Of a stretch of DNA of 64,000 nucleotides, positions 34,981 through 43,611 are shown one piece after another. The position numbers and the translations under genes were made by a program. The DNA comes from Silicimonas algicola (GTDB taxonomy: Bacteria; Pseudomonadota; Alphaproteobacteria; Rhodobacterales; Rhodobacteraceae). The notes under the pieces are model-generated. The model saw only the letters and a list, made by a program, of their open reading frames with translations. It was not told the DNA's origin and did not search any database. Numbering within the stretch: position 1 is the stretch's first letter; every line of letters starts with the position of its first letter. The DNA lies in the NCBI RefSeq assembly GCF_003148765.1, contig NZ_QGGV01000006.1, positions 1 through 64,000 on the forward strand, given 5' to 3'.

Positions 34981-35129
34981 GGGTTGAACAGGCTCTCCCC
35001 GCGGACGCCCAGCGCCGACGCGAAGGCATCGAGACGGCGTGCGTTCGCGAGCTTCACTCCGTTTTCGACCAACCTCTGTTGCGTCCAGCGCTTCTGCAGA
35101 CGGAGCGCGTTGAGTCTCGAAATATGCAC
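34977..35129 (-). pseudogene. XRE-like helix-turn-helix remnant
   Basis: A 50-residue frame with GTG start reads LNALRLQKRWTQQRLVENGVKLANARRLDAFASALGVRGESLFNP. The ends match an XRE HTH (LR..KRWTQQ.L and the final ALGV....LF), but the middle part with the recognition helix is missing. It is probably a deleted phage repressor-like gene. Its stop overlaps the stop of the PAP2 gene in one CTAG. No strong ribosome binding site. Confidence 0.45.
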
Positions 35130-35346
35130 TTACGGCCAGACTGCGCCGGTCTTGCCTGCAGGCCGAGGACCAAGCGACATGGCCTGATCATCCCCCTGAT
35201 CGAGCCGTGCCCCGACGCGCCTCCTGGCCCACCCGAAGTACCTATTTGCCCCTGGACGCACCGCAGATGGTCAACCTCTCGGGAAGAGGTATGCCGAACT
35301 GCTCTTCCATTGCGACCGGAAGAAGCTCTGGCCTATCGGAAACCCG
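35130..35346. other. Spacer, nothing recognised
   Basis: About 215 bases between the HTH remnant and the sulfotransferase gene. No gene or hairpin was supported. Confidence 0.3.
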
Positions 35347-35976
35347 TCATTCGAAACGGTAGCCGAAACGGTCGATGTCGGCGGCGAACATCTCGGCGAC
35401 GAGATCGACGGCCTTCGGGGTAAAGCGCGCCCGAAAGTCTCCGCGTCCCGAGCTGTTCTTGTGCGGCAGGCGTTCCGTCATCCCAAGCTCGTCACAGACC
35501 AGCGCGAAATCGTTCTCGAGCGTCTCAAAGCGTCCGACGTAATCGACAAGCAGGTCGCCCTGGTCGTCGACCAGGTAGGATTCCTGAGTCGGAGAGCCGA
35601 CCGATGCGAGGTAGTGGAGATATCCTTCAAGGTCCGTCGACTTCGACACTTCGTAATGACACCGCTTCGGTTCCAGCTGCTCGAAGCGGTATAGCGACAG
35701 CATCCGGTCCCACGGGTTGCGGACGAAGGCGAACTTGTAGGCGCCTTCGAAGGTTTCGGCGCCGACGGCCTCGCGAACCTCTCGAGCGGTTCCATGCCAT
35801 CCGCCTCGGTAAAGTCCGTAGCGATCGTGTTTCGTTTTCCTCCGCAGACGCCGCATGAGGGTCTGCAGGAGGCGTTGGCGAGGGGTCAGGGCGTGATGCC
35901 GGAGGGCCGTGGATATGCTTTGTCCGGCGCTCTTCGGGATATGTATGAAGATGAAGCGGTTCTGAGGATCGATCAT
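35347..35976 (-). CDS. Sulfotransferase family protein
   Basis: 209 residues. The 5'-phosphosulfate loop is visible as FIFIHIPKSAGQSIS (about 8-22) and the 3'-phosphate site as FAFVRNPWDRMLSLYRF (about 82-98), as in the family 2 carbohydrate sulfotransferases. The rest is helical with FETLENDFALVCDELG. It uses PAPS to sulfate a sugar or another hydroxyl acceptor, probably in surface polysaccharide. It stands alone near a possible lipid/sugar enzyme of the PAP2 type; the link is speculative. Confidence 0.85.
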   Translation of the reverse strand: MIDPQNRFIFIHIPKSAGQSISTALRHHALTPRQRLLQTLMRRLRRKTKHDRYGLYRGGWHGTAREVREAVGAETFEGAYKFAFVRNPWDRMLSLYRFEQLEPKRCHYEVSKSTDLEGYLHYLASVGSPTQESYLVDDQGDLLVDYVGRFETLENDFALVCDELGMTERLPHKNSSGRGDFRARFTPKAVDLVAEMFAADIDRFGYRFE

Positions 35977-36214
35977 CGACGGCGCCCCGTGTCGTCCCCT
36001 GGGTTGTGGTGGCGAAAGTTAGCATGGGCCTCCGGGGCGTGGGTCCGCGCGTCCTTGCACAGGGACCACAAGCGGCGTCCTTTATCAAGCTTGTACGGGC
36101 TCGGTTGCGGGAGGGAGGGCATCCCTTCTGCACGACCTCGACCTCGCGTTGACATGCTGGCTTCGGGCGGAGGTTCGCGTCAGTATCAGGGCGGTGCCGA
36201 CCGAGGTAGCAAAG

Positions 36215-36739
36215 ATGAGCCACGACGCGAACGACGTGCCTGCGAGCGAGAGCGCGGCGACCGACCTGCGGAGGAACGAACGGGCGGTGAAGCTTCCGCC
36301 GGCATCCGACGCGGCTCTGCGTTTCATCGGCGTCATTCGCACGCCCTGGGTTCACCGCGATGCCTGCCCGCGGCAAGGCCGGCCGGACGGTCCGGAGTGC
36401 CGGCTGGTGCTCGATCCGGTCTGGCACGACGCGCTTCAGGGTCTCGAAGAGTATCCGATGATCGAGGTGCTTTACTGGCTCGACCGAAGCCGACGCGACC
36501 TCGTTCTGCAAAGCCCCAAAAGCGACGGCCGCACGGTTGGCACTTTTGCTTTGCGGTCTCCCGTCAGGCCGAATCCGATCGGGACGTCCCTGGTGAGGCT
36601 GGTTCGGATCGAGAACGGGACCGTCGTCGTGCGGGGACTGGATTGCCTTGACGGCACGCCCCTTGTCGACATCAAACCGGACCGCTGCGCGTTCAGCCCC
36701 AAGGCGCCGCCGAAATCCGGGGAGGGTGAAGCCCCGTGA
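36215..36739 (+). CDS. trmO: tRNA (N6-threonylcarbamoyladenosine-37) N6-methyltransferase TrmO
   Basis: 174 residues from ATG 36215 (GAGG 9 bases upstream); a longer frame from 36149 adds unrelated sequence. The TrmO/TsaA/UPF0066 core has FIGVIRTPWVHRDACPRQGRPDGPECRL (about 37-64), EVLYWLDRSRRDLVLQSPK, GTFALRSPVRPNPIGTSLVRL and GLDCLDGTPLVDIKPD. These match the SAM-dependent enzyme that methylates t6A37 of threonine tRNA. A perfect GC hairpin follows its end. It marks the approach of the conserved chromosomal part. Confidence 0.9.
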   Translation: MSHDANDVPASESAATDLRRNERAVKLPPASDAALRFIGVIRTPWVHRDACPRQGRPDGPECRLVLDPVWHDALQGLEEYPMIEVLYWLDRSRRDLVLQSPKSDGRTVGTFALRSPVRPNPIGTSLVRLVRIENGTVVVRGLDCLDGTPLVDIKPDRCAFSPKAPPKSGEGEAP

Positions 36740-36752
36740 GGTGTGGGGACGT

Positions 36753-36775
36753 GCGGCGGGCTTGTCGCCCGCCGC
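36753..36775 (+). terminator. Hairpin after trmO
   Basis: GCGGCGGGC (36753-36761) pairs perfectly with GCCCGCCGC (36767-36775) around TTGTC. No T tract follows; it lies 14 bases after the trmO stop. Confidence 0.55.
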
Positions 36776-36846
36776 TTCGCCGTCCCTCGAAAGACGCGCC
36801 GTCCCGATCGCTTGCTGGGGGGTGGACCGGGACGGCGGCGCCGAGG

Positions 36847-37143
36847 TCATTCTTCTGTGCGGTGGTTCCTTTGATCGAAGAAGTCCTCGGCAGAGTATAG
36901 GAGTTGCTCGCGGCCCTCGTCGTCGAGGGCCGCTGCGAGTTGCAGGATGCTGGCGAGCGTCGCGTCGCTGCGGAATTCCAGGAAGTCCGAAATCGCATCA
37001 GGGTCGTAGCACGCGACGACCTGGTCGGCGAAGGACAGTACCAGCGCGATCTCGGTGTCGTTCATCGTCGCGATGGTCTGCGTCAGGCGGGCCCTGACCA
37101 GAGACAGCGTCGCGTCGGATTCCTTCTTGAAGCGTCTCGTCAC
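36847..37143 (-). CDS. Hypothetical helical protein in the permease operon
   Basis: 98 residues, not recognised. It is predicted all-helical and acidic at the C-terminus (ALDDEGREQLLYSAEDFFDQR). The start overlaps the end of the APC permease gene by ATGA, so it is the last gene of a four-gene unit. Possible roles are regulation or an accessory factor; nothing in the sequence decides this. Confidence 0.7.
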   Translation of the reverse strand: MTRRFKKESDATLSLVRARLTQTIATMNDTEIALVLSFADQVVACYDPDAISDFLEFRSDATLASILQLAAALDDEGREQLLYSAEDFFDQRNHRTEE

Positions 37144-38411
37144 GATGGCTTCCTTCCGAACATGCGTTGCCGCGGACCCCGGCCCCGAACAACGGCGACA
37201 GCCGCCCCGGCGACGATCAGGATCGCCGGATACTGAAGCGCGCCGAGACCCCGGCCCGCGATGAGAAGCGCCACGAGTGCGGTGGCGATGCCGGCCAGCA
37301 CGCGATGCGACGGCTTCTTCGCGAGGACGAACAGCGCCGCCGCTCCACCTCCGTAGAGAAGGAGGAGGTTCAGACCCGCGCTGGCCAGAAGTCCCGACAA
37401 ATGCGCGAAACCCAGGCTGACCAGACCGACGACGGTCAGGAGGACGCCTACGGTCAGCAACACCGCGTTCAGCGGCACGCCACCGTTCAGGCGCGACAGG
37501 CTTTCGGGCAGGATCTCCTCACGCGAGGCGGAGTAGACCATGCGTGACACGGCCCAGATGGCCGCCGAAAGGTTCGCGAAGATCATCAGCACGGCGATCA
37601 GGGCCACCGCCTGCGACGCACCGGCCCCGAGCGCCCGGCCCAGGATGGCGGTGAAGGGCGCTTCGACCGCAGCCTCGGGTCCCGCCGCCGCCACGATGAC
37701 GGCGAGCGTCAGGTAGAGGACCACGGCGATGACGAACGACAGGCCGATGGCGAGGGGAAGGTCGCGTTCGGGATTGCGGAACTCTCCGCCGAGGGTCGAG
37801 GCGACCTCCCAGCCCGTGAAGGCGAAGAAGACCATCATGAAGGCCAACCCGAAGGTTTCGAGGTCGAGCGCCGGCTGAAAGAAGCCGTCCAGGACCGCCG
37901 GGGTCGGCTTGACGGTCATCCAGCCCACGACCGCCATCGCGATCAGGACAAGGACCAGCGACGACGCGATGACGGTGTTGATGCGCCCCGCGATCTCGGC
38001 CGACGCCAGGTTCGCGGCCATCGCGCCAAGGATCAGGACCGAGGCGTAGGCGTAGACTGACCCTCCGAACGCCGAGGCGGCGTAGTGACCTCCGGCGAGC
38101 GCGATGGACGGCAGACCGACCGAGACCGCTCCGAACAGAAGGAAGGTCGCGGGGACATAGCCGAAGTCGCCGAAGGCGCGCTGGAGGAAGGTCGCGATTC
38201 CCCCCGAGTCCGGATAGGACCGTCCGAGGATGGCGAAGACCGCCAGAAGCGGCAGCGTCGCAAGGGCGCAGGCGATCCAGATCGAAAGCGCGCCGGTGCC
38301 CGCCGCTTGCGCGGCGAGACCGGGCAGCGTCAGAAGCCCGGCCCCCAGCACGATGTTGAGCATCATGCTGGTGCCGCGCCACAGACCGATGGACTTCTTC
38401 AGGTCAGTCAT
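37140..38411 (-). CDS. APC-family amino acid/polyamine permease
   Basis: 423 residues with about 12 helices. The first helix has the APC substrate motif SMMLNIVLGAGLLTLPGLAAQ (GAGLL), helix 6 carries FFAFTGWEVASTLGGEFRNPERDLPLAIG (about 197-225), and the family loop pattern continues with MVYSASREEILP. It imports or exchanges amino acids or amines across the inner membrane. Its start lies 8 bases inside the cupin gene and its end overlaps the 98-residue gene. Its substrate may be that of the neighbouring heme enzyme. Confidence 0.88.
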   Translation of the reverse strand: MTDLKKSIGLWRGTSMMLNIVLGAGLLTLPGLAAQAAGTGALSIWIACALATLPLLAVFAILGRSYPDSGGIATFLQRAFGDFGYVPATFLLFGAVSVGLPSIALAGGHYAASAFGGSVYAYASVLILGAMAANLASAEIAGRINTVIASSLVLVLIAMAVVGWMTVKPTPAVLDGFFQPALDLETFGLAFMMVFFAFTGWEVASTLGGEFRNPERDLPLAIGLSFVIAVVLYLTLAVIVAAAGPEAAVEAPFTAILGRALGAGASQAVALIAVLMIFANLSAAIWAVSRMVYSASREEILPESLSRLNGGVPLNAVLLTVGVLLTVVGLVSLGFAHLSGLLASAGLNLLLLYGGGAAALFVLAKKPSHRVLAGIATALVALLIAGRGLGALQYPAILIVAGAAVAVVRGRGPRQRMFGRKPS

Positions 38412-38760
38412 GATGGCTGAGCCTGGCCGCCTGGAAGGCGATCAGGTAGGTCGCGCCGCTTTCCAGGGCCACGGAGCCGTGCCGGGTGCCCGCCGGAAGC
38501 GAGATCACCGTGCCCGGGCCGCAGCTTTTTTCGCCGTTGTCCCAGTAAAAGCGCACCCGGCCCTGCAGGATCACGAGGGTCTCGTCGCAGTCGTGCTGGT
38601 GCCAGGCGTGTTCCTTGCCGGGAACGTCGCGCTGGACCTCGATGCAACCCTGATCGGGAAGAAGCTTCTGGATCAGGGGCCAGATGTCCGAGACGTCCGT
38701 ATTCATCGAGAAGATGCGGAAGTCGGTCTCTGTCGGGTCGAATGGGGCGAGCTGGTTCAT
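38404..38760 (-). CDS. Cupin-domain protein
   Basis: 118 residues with a single cupin domain: HAWHQHDCDETLVILQGRVRFYWDNG (about 55-80, metal ligands His, His, Glu) and GTVISLPAGTRHGSVALESGATYLIAF (about 88-114, third His). It could be a small metal-dependent oxygenase or isomerase, or a regulator-like sugar/amine binder. It overlaps the YqcI/YcgG gene by ATGA and the permease by 8 bases. The tight coupling suggests it acts on the product or substrate of the heme enzyme. Confidence 0.85.
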   Translation of the reverse strand: MNQLAPFDPTETDFRIFSMNTDVSDIWPLIQKLLPDQGCIEVQRDVPGKEHAWHQHDCDETLVILQGRVRFYWDNGEKSCGPGTVISLPAGTRHGSVALESGATYLIAFQAARLSHHD

Positions 38761-39512
38761 GCCACTTTTCCTTTCTCTTCCTTGCGTTCGTCTGTCCTGA
38801 CCGCGCCGAGGGCGTGAAACGGGCAGGTCGGCGTTTCGTTCGTGTCGCCCAGGAAATACTGCTGGAACTCGCGGTTGCCCTCGGCGCCGAAGCTGCCGAG
38901 GAAGGGTGCGGGATCGAGCGCGTCGAAGTCGGCAAGGCGGCGCCGGACCTCGGTCAGGGCCCGCAGCATGGCCGGGTCGTCGCTGTCGGTGATGCCGTCG
39001 AACACCCACCTCGGCTGGAAGGTTATCATGAACGACGTCGACCGGCGGCTTTGCCGCAGGACGTGGGCTGGCGTGTTGCAGACTACGAAGATCGGCTCGC
39101 CGGCGAAGCAGAACTCCCAGCGGTCGCTGTCGAGATGTTCCGAGAACCCGTCGGGGCGGTCGGCCTCGTCGAGGCGTGCGAGACCGTCCAGAAGGTCCCA
39201 GAATCGGGCGCGGTAGCTTTCGATCGCCTGAACGGGGCCGGGGCGTCCGAAGATGACCATCGAGGTCATGCGCCCGAAATCCCGCGCATTCGCCAAATAG
39301 TCCTTCAGCACGGGCGCCACGGTCTCTGGCGTCAGCGGGTCGAGAAAGGCATAACGAAGCTGGTCCGCCTTCTGGCCGGTCACCCCGAATACACAGGGAA
39401 AGGGCCGTGACTTGCTGGTGAGCGTCGCTTCGAACTCGGCGAAGAGAATGCCTTGCCAGCTGGAGTTCGGAAAGCTTTCCCGAACCTCCGATTTGGTGAA
39501 AAGTTTGGTCAT
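38757..39512 (-). CDS. YqcI/YcgG-family heme-dependent N-oxygenase (GntA-like)
   Basis: 251 residues from ATG 39512. The family core is clear: FPCVFGVTGQKADQLRYAFLD (about 38-58), RWEFCFAGEPIFVVCNTPAHVLRQSRRSTSFMITFQPRWVF (about 130-170) and FQQYFLGD..ETPTCPFH near the end. The family includes GntA, a heme enzyme that hydroxylates a guanidino/amino nitrogen in guanitoxin biosynthesis, so an N-oxygenase activity on an amine or amino acid is plausible. It is the first gene of the operon with cupin, permease and a 98-residue protein, and is divergent from an Lrp-type regulator. Confidence 0.8.
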   Translation of the reverse strand: MTKLFTKSEVRESFPNSSWQGILFAEFEATLTSKSRPFPCVFGVTGQKADQLRYAFLDPLTPETVAPVLKDYLANARDFGRMTSMVIFGRPGPVQAIESYRARFWDLLDGLARLDEADRPDGFSEHLDSDRWEFCFAGEPIFVVCNTPAHVLRQSRRSTSFMITFQPRWVFDGITDSDDPAMLRALTEVRRRLADFDALDPAPFLGSFGAEGNREFQQYFLGDTNETPTCPFHALGAVRTDERKEEKGKVA

Positions 39513-39531
39513 CGCAGCCCCTGGTTCCTTC

Positions 39532-39607
39532 CGTTTCGGTAAAGGATTCAATGTTCCGGAGAAGATTTCACCTTTCAAAAGGGATTTTTCTCTTCGTTTC
39601 GGAGAAA
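39532..39607. promoter_or_regulatory. Repeated operator-like motif between YqcI operon and Lrp-type regulator
   Basis: Three similar elements lie in the 132-base divergent region: CGTTTCGGTAAA (39532-39543), GTTCCGGAGAAG (39553-39564) and CGTTTCGGAGAAA (39595-39607). A weaker relative TTTGGTGAAAA occurs near 39492, inside the heme enzyme gene. Repeats of this spacing are typical for Lrp/AsnC-type binding. Binding is inferred. Confidence 0.45.
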
Positions 39608-39644
39608 AACGCCAATAAGTTGCAAGGGAGGAGGAACGCCCGTC

Positions 39645-40148
39645 ATGAGGTTGAGTCCCACAGATCGAATGATCCTGGAGCTTCTTCGGGAGAACAGTCG
39701 TAGATCATTGACGGAGATTGCGGCAATCGTGGGGCTTTCGCGCCCGACGGTGCGCCATCACGTCGACAAGCTGGTGCGCGGAAACGTCATCCGCCGCTTC
39801 ACCGTCGAGATCGAGCCGACCCATGCCGCTCGTGCCGGCGGCGTGCGCGCCATGTTCGACGTGCGTCTCAGGCGCAACGTCTGCGGCAAGGTCTTCGCCT
39901 CGATTTCCGGGTGGAGCGAGCTTGTCTCGGCCTGGTCGACGTCGGGGTCCACGGACATGCGGGTTCTGGTCGAGGCGGCCGACCAGACCATGATCGAGGA
40001 TCTTCGAGACCGGCTGGCCCGCCATCCGGAGGTGGCGTCGCTGAGCACCGCGATGGTTCTCAAGACCTGGTGCGAGCGCATCTCGGGGATCCACGAAACG
40101 GCGCCTGAGGGATACGTCATCACGCGGGACGGAGAGCTTGTCTCGTGA
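39645..40148 (+). CDS. Lrp/AsnC-type winged-helix regulator
   Basis: 167 residues. N-terminal HTH: LSPTDRMILELLRENSRRSLTEIAAIVGLSRPTVRHHVDKLVRGNVIRRFTVEI (about 3-56). The C-terminal part (about 65-145) resembles the RAM ligand-binding domain, with GVRAMFDVRLRRN and STDMRVLVEAADQ. Such regulators sense amino acids or related effectors. GGGAGGAGG lies upstream of the ATG. It is divergent from the YqcI/cupin/permease operon and overlaps the next regulator by 1 base, so it probably controls that operon. Confidence 0.85.
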   Translation: MRLSPTDRMILELLRENSRRSLTEIAAIVGLSRPTVRHHVDKLVRGNVIRRFTVEIEPTHAARAGGVRAMFDVRLRRNVCGKVFASISGWSELVSAWSTSGSTDMRVLVEAADQTMIEDLRDRLARHPEVASLSTAMVLKTWCERISGIHETAPEGYVITRDGELVS

Positions 40149-40579
40149 TGCAGAGCGAAAAGGGAATCGACCGGGAACTGGGTGCGCTGGTGCGGATGCA
40201 CCGCGTGGCGCGCGGCATGACGCAGGTCGAGCTTGCGCGCGCCGCCCGGATCACACCGATGCAGCTCGAAGGCTATGAGACCGGGATGAACCGGCTCTCC
40301 ATTCCTCGGCTCATGGGACTGTGCCGGGCTCTCGGCCATTCCGCACAGGCGCTGATGTCGGAACTGGAGCGTCGCCTGGAATTCGGCGAGGCGACGACTG
40401 CGGGATCGGCTCCGGGGATCGAGTTTCTCGCCACGAACCGAGGACGTCAGCTTGTGCGCGCTTTGGCCGATTGCGACAGGCCTGAGCTGATCGACGCGAT
40501 CTCTCACCTCGTGACCGCAGCGACCCTGGCGCAGCGGGATGGCGACAAGCGCACCAAAAGCGCGGGCGTGGCGACCTGA
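40148..40579 (+). CDS. XRE-family helix-turn-helix protein
   Basis: 143 residues. The HTH spans about 10-65: [50 protein letters not shown]. The C-terminal half is helical and ends with [10 protein letters not shown], no further domain. The ATG at 40148 overlaps the TGA of the Lrp-type gene (a GTG at 40145 is an alternative). Co-transcription of an XRE and an Lrp-type factor is not common and suggests dual control of the divergent cassette. Confidence 0.8.
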   Translation: MQSEKGIDRELGALVRMHRVARGMTQVELARAARITPMQLEGYETGMNRLSIPRLMGLCRALGHSAQALMSELERRLEFGEATTAGSAPGIEFLATNRGRQLVRALADCDRPELIDAISHLVTAATLAQRDGDKRTKSAGVAT

Positions 40580-40667
40580 ACGCCACCGTGTCGCGGTCCG
40601 GCGGCGTTGCGCAGGCAGCGCATTTGACGGACAATGGCGCGACCAGCCCAAGGGGACCCTGCGACCG

Positions 40668-41363
40668 ATGACCTTCGACCGCCGCGTGAAGATCGCGCCG
40701 TCCATCCTGTCCGCCGACTTCGCCGACTTCGGGCGCGAGATCCGCGCGGTCGAGGACCAGGGCGCGGACTGGATCCATGTCGACGTGATGGACGGGCACT
40801 TCGTCCCGAACCTGACGTTCGGTCCGCCCGCGGTGAAGGCCTTTCGCAAGCACGTCACCACCGTGATGGACGTCCACCTGATGATCGCGCCCGTCGATCC
40901 CTACATCGAGGCCTTCGCGGAGGCCGGCGCCGACATCCTGACCGCGCATATCGAGGCGGGGCCTCACCCGCACCGCACGCTTCAGGCGATCAGGGCCGCT
41001 GGGATGAAGGCAGGCGTGGCGTTGAACCCCGGCACGCCGGCCGGGGCCGTGGAGCACTTGCTGGACCTTGCCGACATGGTCTGTGTGATGACAGTGAACC
41101 CGGGGTTTGGGGGGCAGAAGTTCCTCGACATGACGGGGAAGGTCCGTCGCCTGCGTCAGATGATCGGGGACCGCCCGGTGCACATCGAGGTCGATGGCGG
41201 CGTCGACCCCCGGACGGCGCCCCTCGTCGTCGCGGCGGGAGCGGACGTGCTGGTCGCGGGATCGGCTGTCTTCAAGGGCGGTTCGGTTGGCGATCCGTCG
41301 CCCTACGGCGACAACATCCGCGCAATCCGCGCGGCGGCCGAGGCGGTGTCGCGCGCGGCCTAG
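40668..41363 (+). CDS. rpe: Ribulose-phosphate 3-epimerase
   Basis: 231 residues, the full TIM barrel. Typical motifs: [15 protein letters not shown] (about 7-21), [19 protein letters not shown] with metal-binding His and Asp (about 36-54), [26 protein letters not shown] and [14 protein letters not shown] with the catalytic Asp, ending in VAGSAVFKG. It interconverts ribulose-5-P and xylulose-5-P. Its stop codon overlaps the convergent ccoS stop in one CTAG. Intact core gene. Confidence 0.95.
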   Translation: MTFDRRVKIAPSILSADFADFGREIRAVEDQGADWIHVDVMDGHFVPNLTFGPPAVKAFRKHVTTVMDVHLMIAPVDPYIEAFAEAGADILTAHIEAGPHPHRTLQAIRAAGMKAGVALNPGTPAGAVEHLLDLADMVCVMTVNPGFGGQKFLDMTGKVRRLRQMIGDRPVHIEVDGGVDPRTAPLVVAAGADVLVAGSAVFKGGSVGDPSPYGDNIRAIRAAAEAVSRAA

Positions 41364-41497
41364 TCGCGGTCGATGATCCGCCAGGCGTCGCCGTCGGGGT
41401 CGTCGTACTGGTCATGCCGGATGGTCCAGATGAAGGCCACCAAAGCGCCCAGACCCAGGATCAGCGAGCAGGGGACAAGGATCACGAGGATGTTCAT
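41360..41497 (-). CDS. ccoS: cbb3 oxidase maturation protein CcoS (cluster 2)
   Basis: 45 residues: one membrane helix (about 4-26) followed by [21 protein letters not shown], the CcoS motif. It overlaps the ccoI stop by ATGA and is the last gene of ccoGHIS. Shorter by 13 residues than the copy at 23350, which has a longer tail. Confidence 0.92.
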   Translation of the reverse strand: MNILVILVPCSLILGLGALVAFIWTIRHDQYDDPDGDAWRIIDRD

Positions 41498-43611
41498 GCG
41501 CGCCTCACGCGAAGGGCATTCAGGATGACGGTGACCGAGCTCGCCGACATCGCGAGCGCCGCCCAAAGTGGCGTGGCGAGACCGGCGAGGGCCAGGGGGA
41601 TGGCGACGGCGTTGTAGGCGGCCGCGAGCCCGAAGTTCTCGAGGATGCGGCTGCGCGACGCTTTCGCCATGGACAGCGCGTCTCCGATGCGGGAGAGGCC
41701 CGTTCCGGTCAGGATCACGTCCGCGGCGTTGCGGCTTGCCTCCAGCGCACTGCCCGGAGCGATCGAGGCGTCGGCGGCGGCGAGGGCTGCGGTGTCGTTC
41801 AGCCCGTCGCCCACCATCAGAACCTTTCGGCCCTCGGCTTGGAGGGCGGCGACGTAGGCCTGTTTCCGGTCGGGCGTCATCTCGGCCTCCACCGTGTCGA
41901 CGCCGAGCGCCTCGGCGGTGCGTGCGGCCTTGTCGGCGCGGTCCCCGGTCAGGATGCGGACATCGAGGCCCTTCGATCGCAGCGCGTCGAGCGTGGCGCG
42001 GGCGTCTGGCAGAAGGCTTTCGCTCCGTTGCATCGGCCAATCCTTCGAGCCGATGCGCAGCACCGTCTCGCCGTCGCCGCCTCGTCCCAGGAAGGCGGGT
42101 CGGCCGGACCAGATTGCGTGGATGCCAAATCCGGCTTCCTCGCGCACATCGGAGATCGCGGCGGGCCGGACACCTGCGAGCGCCGTGACGAGGCTTCGGG
42201 ACAGAGGGTGCTCCGAGGCCGCCGCGAGCGCAGCGAGGATGCCTTCCGCCTCGCGCGGAAGACTCTCCGGCGGGGTCAGTGTCGCTCGCGTCAGGGTGCC
42301 GGTCTTGTCGAAGACGACCGTGTCGATCCCCGCGAGCCGTTCCAGCGCCGTGTCCGAGGTGACAAGCATTCCGCGCCGGAACAGGGAGCCCGTCGCCGCG
42401 GTCGCCACGGCAGGGACGGCGAGGCCCAGCGCGCAGGGGCAGGTGATGATGAGGGTCGCTACCGCGACGTTGAGCGCATGCCGGACATCGCCGGTTGCCC
42501 AGGTCCACCCGATGAAGGCCGCGAAGGCGATCAGATGAACGGCGGGCGCATAGATCGCCGCCGCGCGGTCTGCGAGGCCGGTATAGCGGGTGCGCGCCGC
42601 CTCGGCGACCGCGACGAGGCGGGCCATGCGCCGCAGGGTCGTGTCCTCGCCGACGGCCGTCGCGCGGACGGTGATCGGGCCGGTCAGGGTCACATCGCCC
42701 GCCACCAGCCCCGCGCCCCGGAACCGGGTCACGGGATCGCTTTCGCCGGTCACGAGGCTTCGGTCGATCCGTGCGCTGTCGTCCAGAAGCTCGGCGTCGA
42801 CGGGCAGGCGGGCGCCTGCGGGCAGCCAGAGGGTATCCCCCGCGGCAACGTCCGTCAGGGGACGGTTCACCCGCTCGCCAGCCTCGATGCGCGTCACGCG
42901 CGATGGCTCGAGTGCGGCGAGGTCATGGGCGGCCGAGCGCGCGGCTCGGCGCATCCGGGCGTCCAGGACACGGCCCGCGAGGAGGAAGAAGGTCAGCGAG
43001 AGCGCGGCGTCGAAGTAGGCGTGGTCGCCGCCCTCCATCGTCTCGAAAAGAGACATGCCGCAGGCGAGAAGGATGGCGAGCGAGATCGGCACGTCCATGT
43101 TGAGACGCGCGGCTCTCAACGCGGACCAGGCATTACGGAAGAACGGCTGCGCGGCGAAAAGCGCAGCGGGCAGCGCGATCATGGCGCTGATCCAGTGGAA
43201 GAGGTCTCGCGTGGCGTCGGCTGCGCCCGACCAGACTGCGACCGACAGGAGCATCACGTTCATCATCGCGAAGCCCGCCACGCCAAGGCGAAGGATCAGG
43301 TCGCGTCCGGCGGCGTCTCGGTCGGGTGCAGTGTCGGACTCATAGGCCTCGTGCCCTGCGCGGGAGAGCGCGGTGATCCAGGGCGTGGGGTCGGCGTTCG
43401 GCGTTGCGGTGATGGCAGCGCGTTTCAGCGTCAGGTTCACCCTTGCGTCGCGGATGCCGGGCTGGGCGCGCAGGGTGTCCTCGACCGTGCGGATACAGCT
43501 TGCGCAGTGAATGTTCGGCAGGACGAGGTGATGGGTGGGCATGCCGCGCGCCGCCACGCTTTCGGCGACCGGCGCGGCGCCGGAACAGGCGGGGCAGGCG
43601 GCGACGGTCAT
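41494..43611 (-). CDS. ccoI: Copper-translocating P-type ATPase CcoI (cluster 2)
   Basis: 705 residues. A CPAC near the N-terminus is followed by the CASC metal site (about 37-40). The core has TGESDPV (about 289), TCPCALGLAVPAV (about 391-403), DKTGTLT (about 434) and GDGLNDTAALAAAD. It supplies copper to the cbb3 catalytic subunit. It overlaps ccoH and ccoS by ATGA at both ends. Unlike the first copy it keeps the TGES loop. Paralogue of 21113-23353. Confidence 0.94.
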   Translation of the reverse strand: MTVAACPACSGAAPVAESVAARGMPTHHLVLPNIHCASCIRTVEDTLRAQPGIRDARVNLTLKRAAITATPNADPTPWITALSRAGHEAYESDTAPDRDAAGRDLILRLGVAGFAMMNVMLLSVAVWSGAADATRDLFHWISAMIALPAALFAAQPFFRNAWSALRAARLNMDVPISLAILLACGMSLFETMEGGDHAYFDAALSLTFFLLAGRVLDARMRRAARSAAHDLAALEPSRVTRIEAGERVNRPLTDVAAGDTLWLPAGARLPVDAELLDDSARIDRSLVTGESDPVTRFRGAGLVAGDVTLTGPITVRATAVGEDTTLRRMARLVAVAEAARTRYTGLADRAAAIYAPAVHLIAFAAFIGWTWATGDVRHALNVAVATLIITCPCALGLAVPAVATAATGSLFRRGMLVTSDTALERLAGIDTVVFDKTGTLTRATLTPPESLPREAEGILAALAAASEHPLSRSLVTALAGVRPAAISDVREEAGFGIHAIWSGRPAFLGRGGDGETVLRIGSKDWPMQRSESLLPDARATLDALRSKGLDVRILTGDRADKAARTAEALGVDTVEAEMTPDRKQAYVAALQAEGRKVLMVGDGLNDTAALAAADASIAPGSALEASRNAADVILTGTGLSRIGDALSMAKASRSRILENFGLAAAYNAVAIPLALAGLATPLWAALAMSASSVTVILNALRVRRA

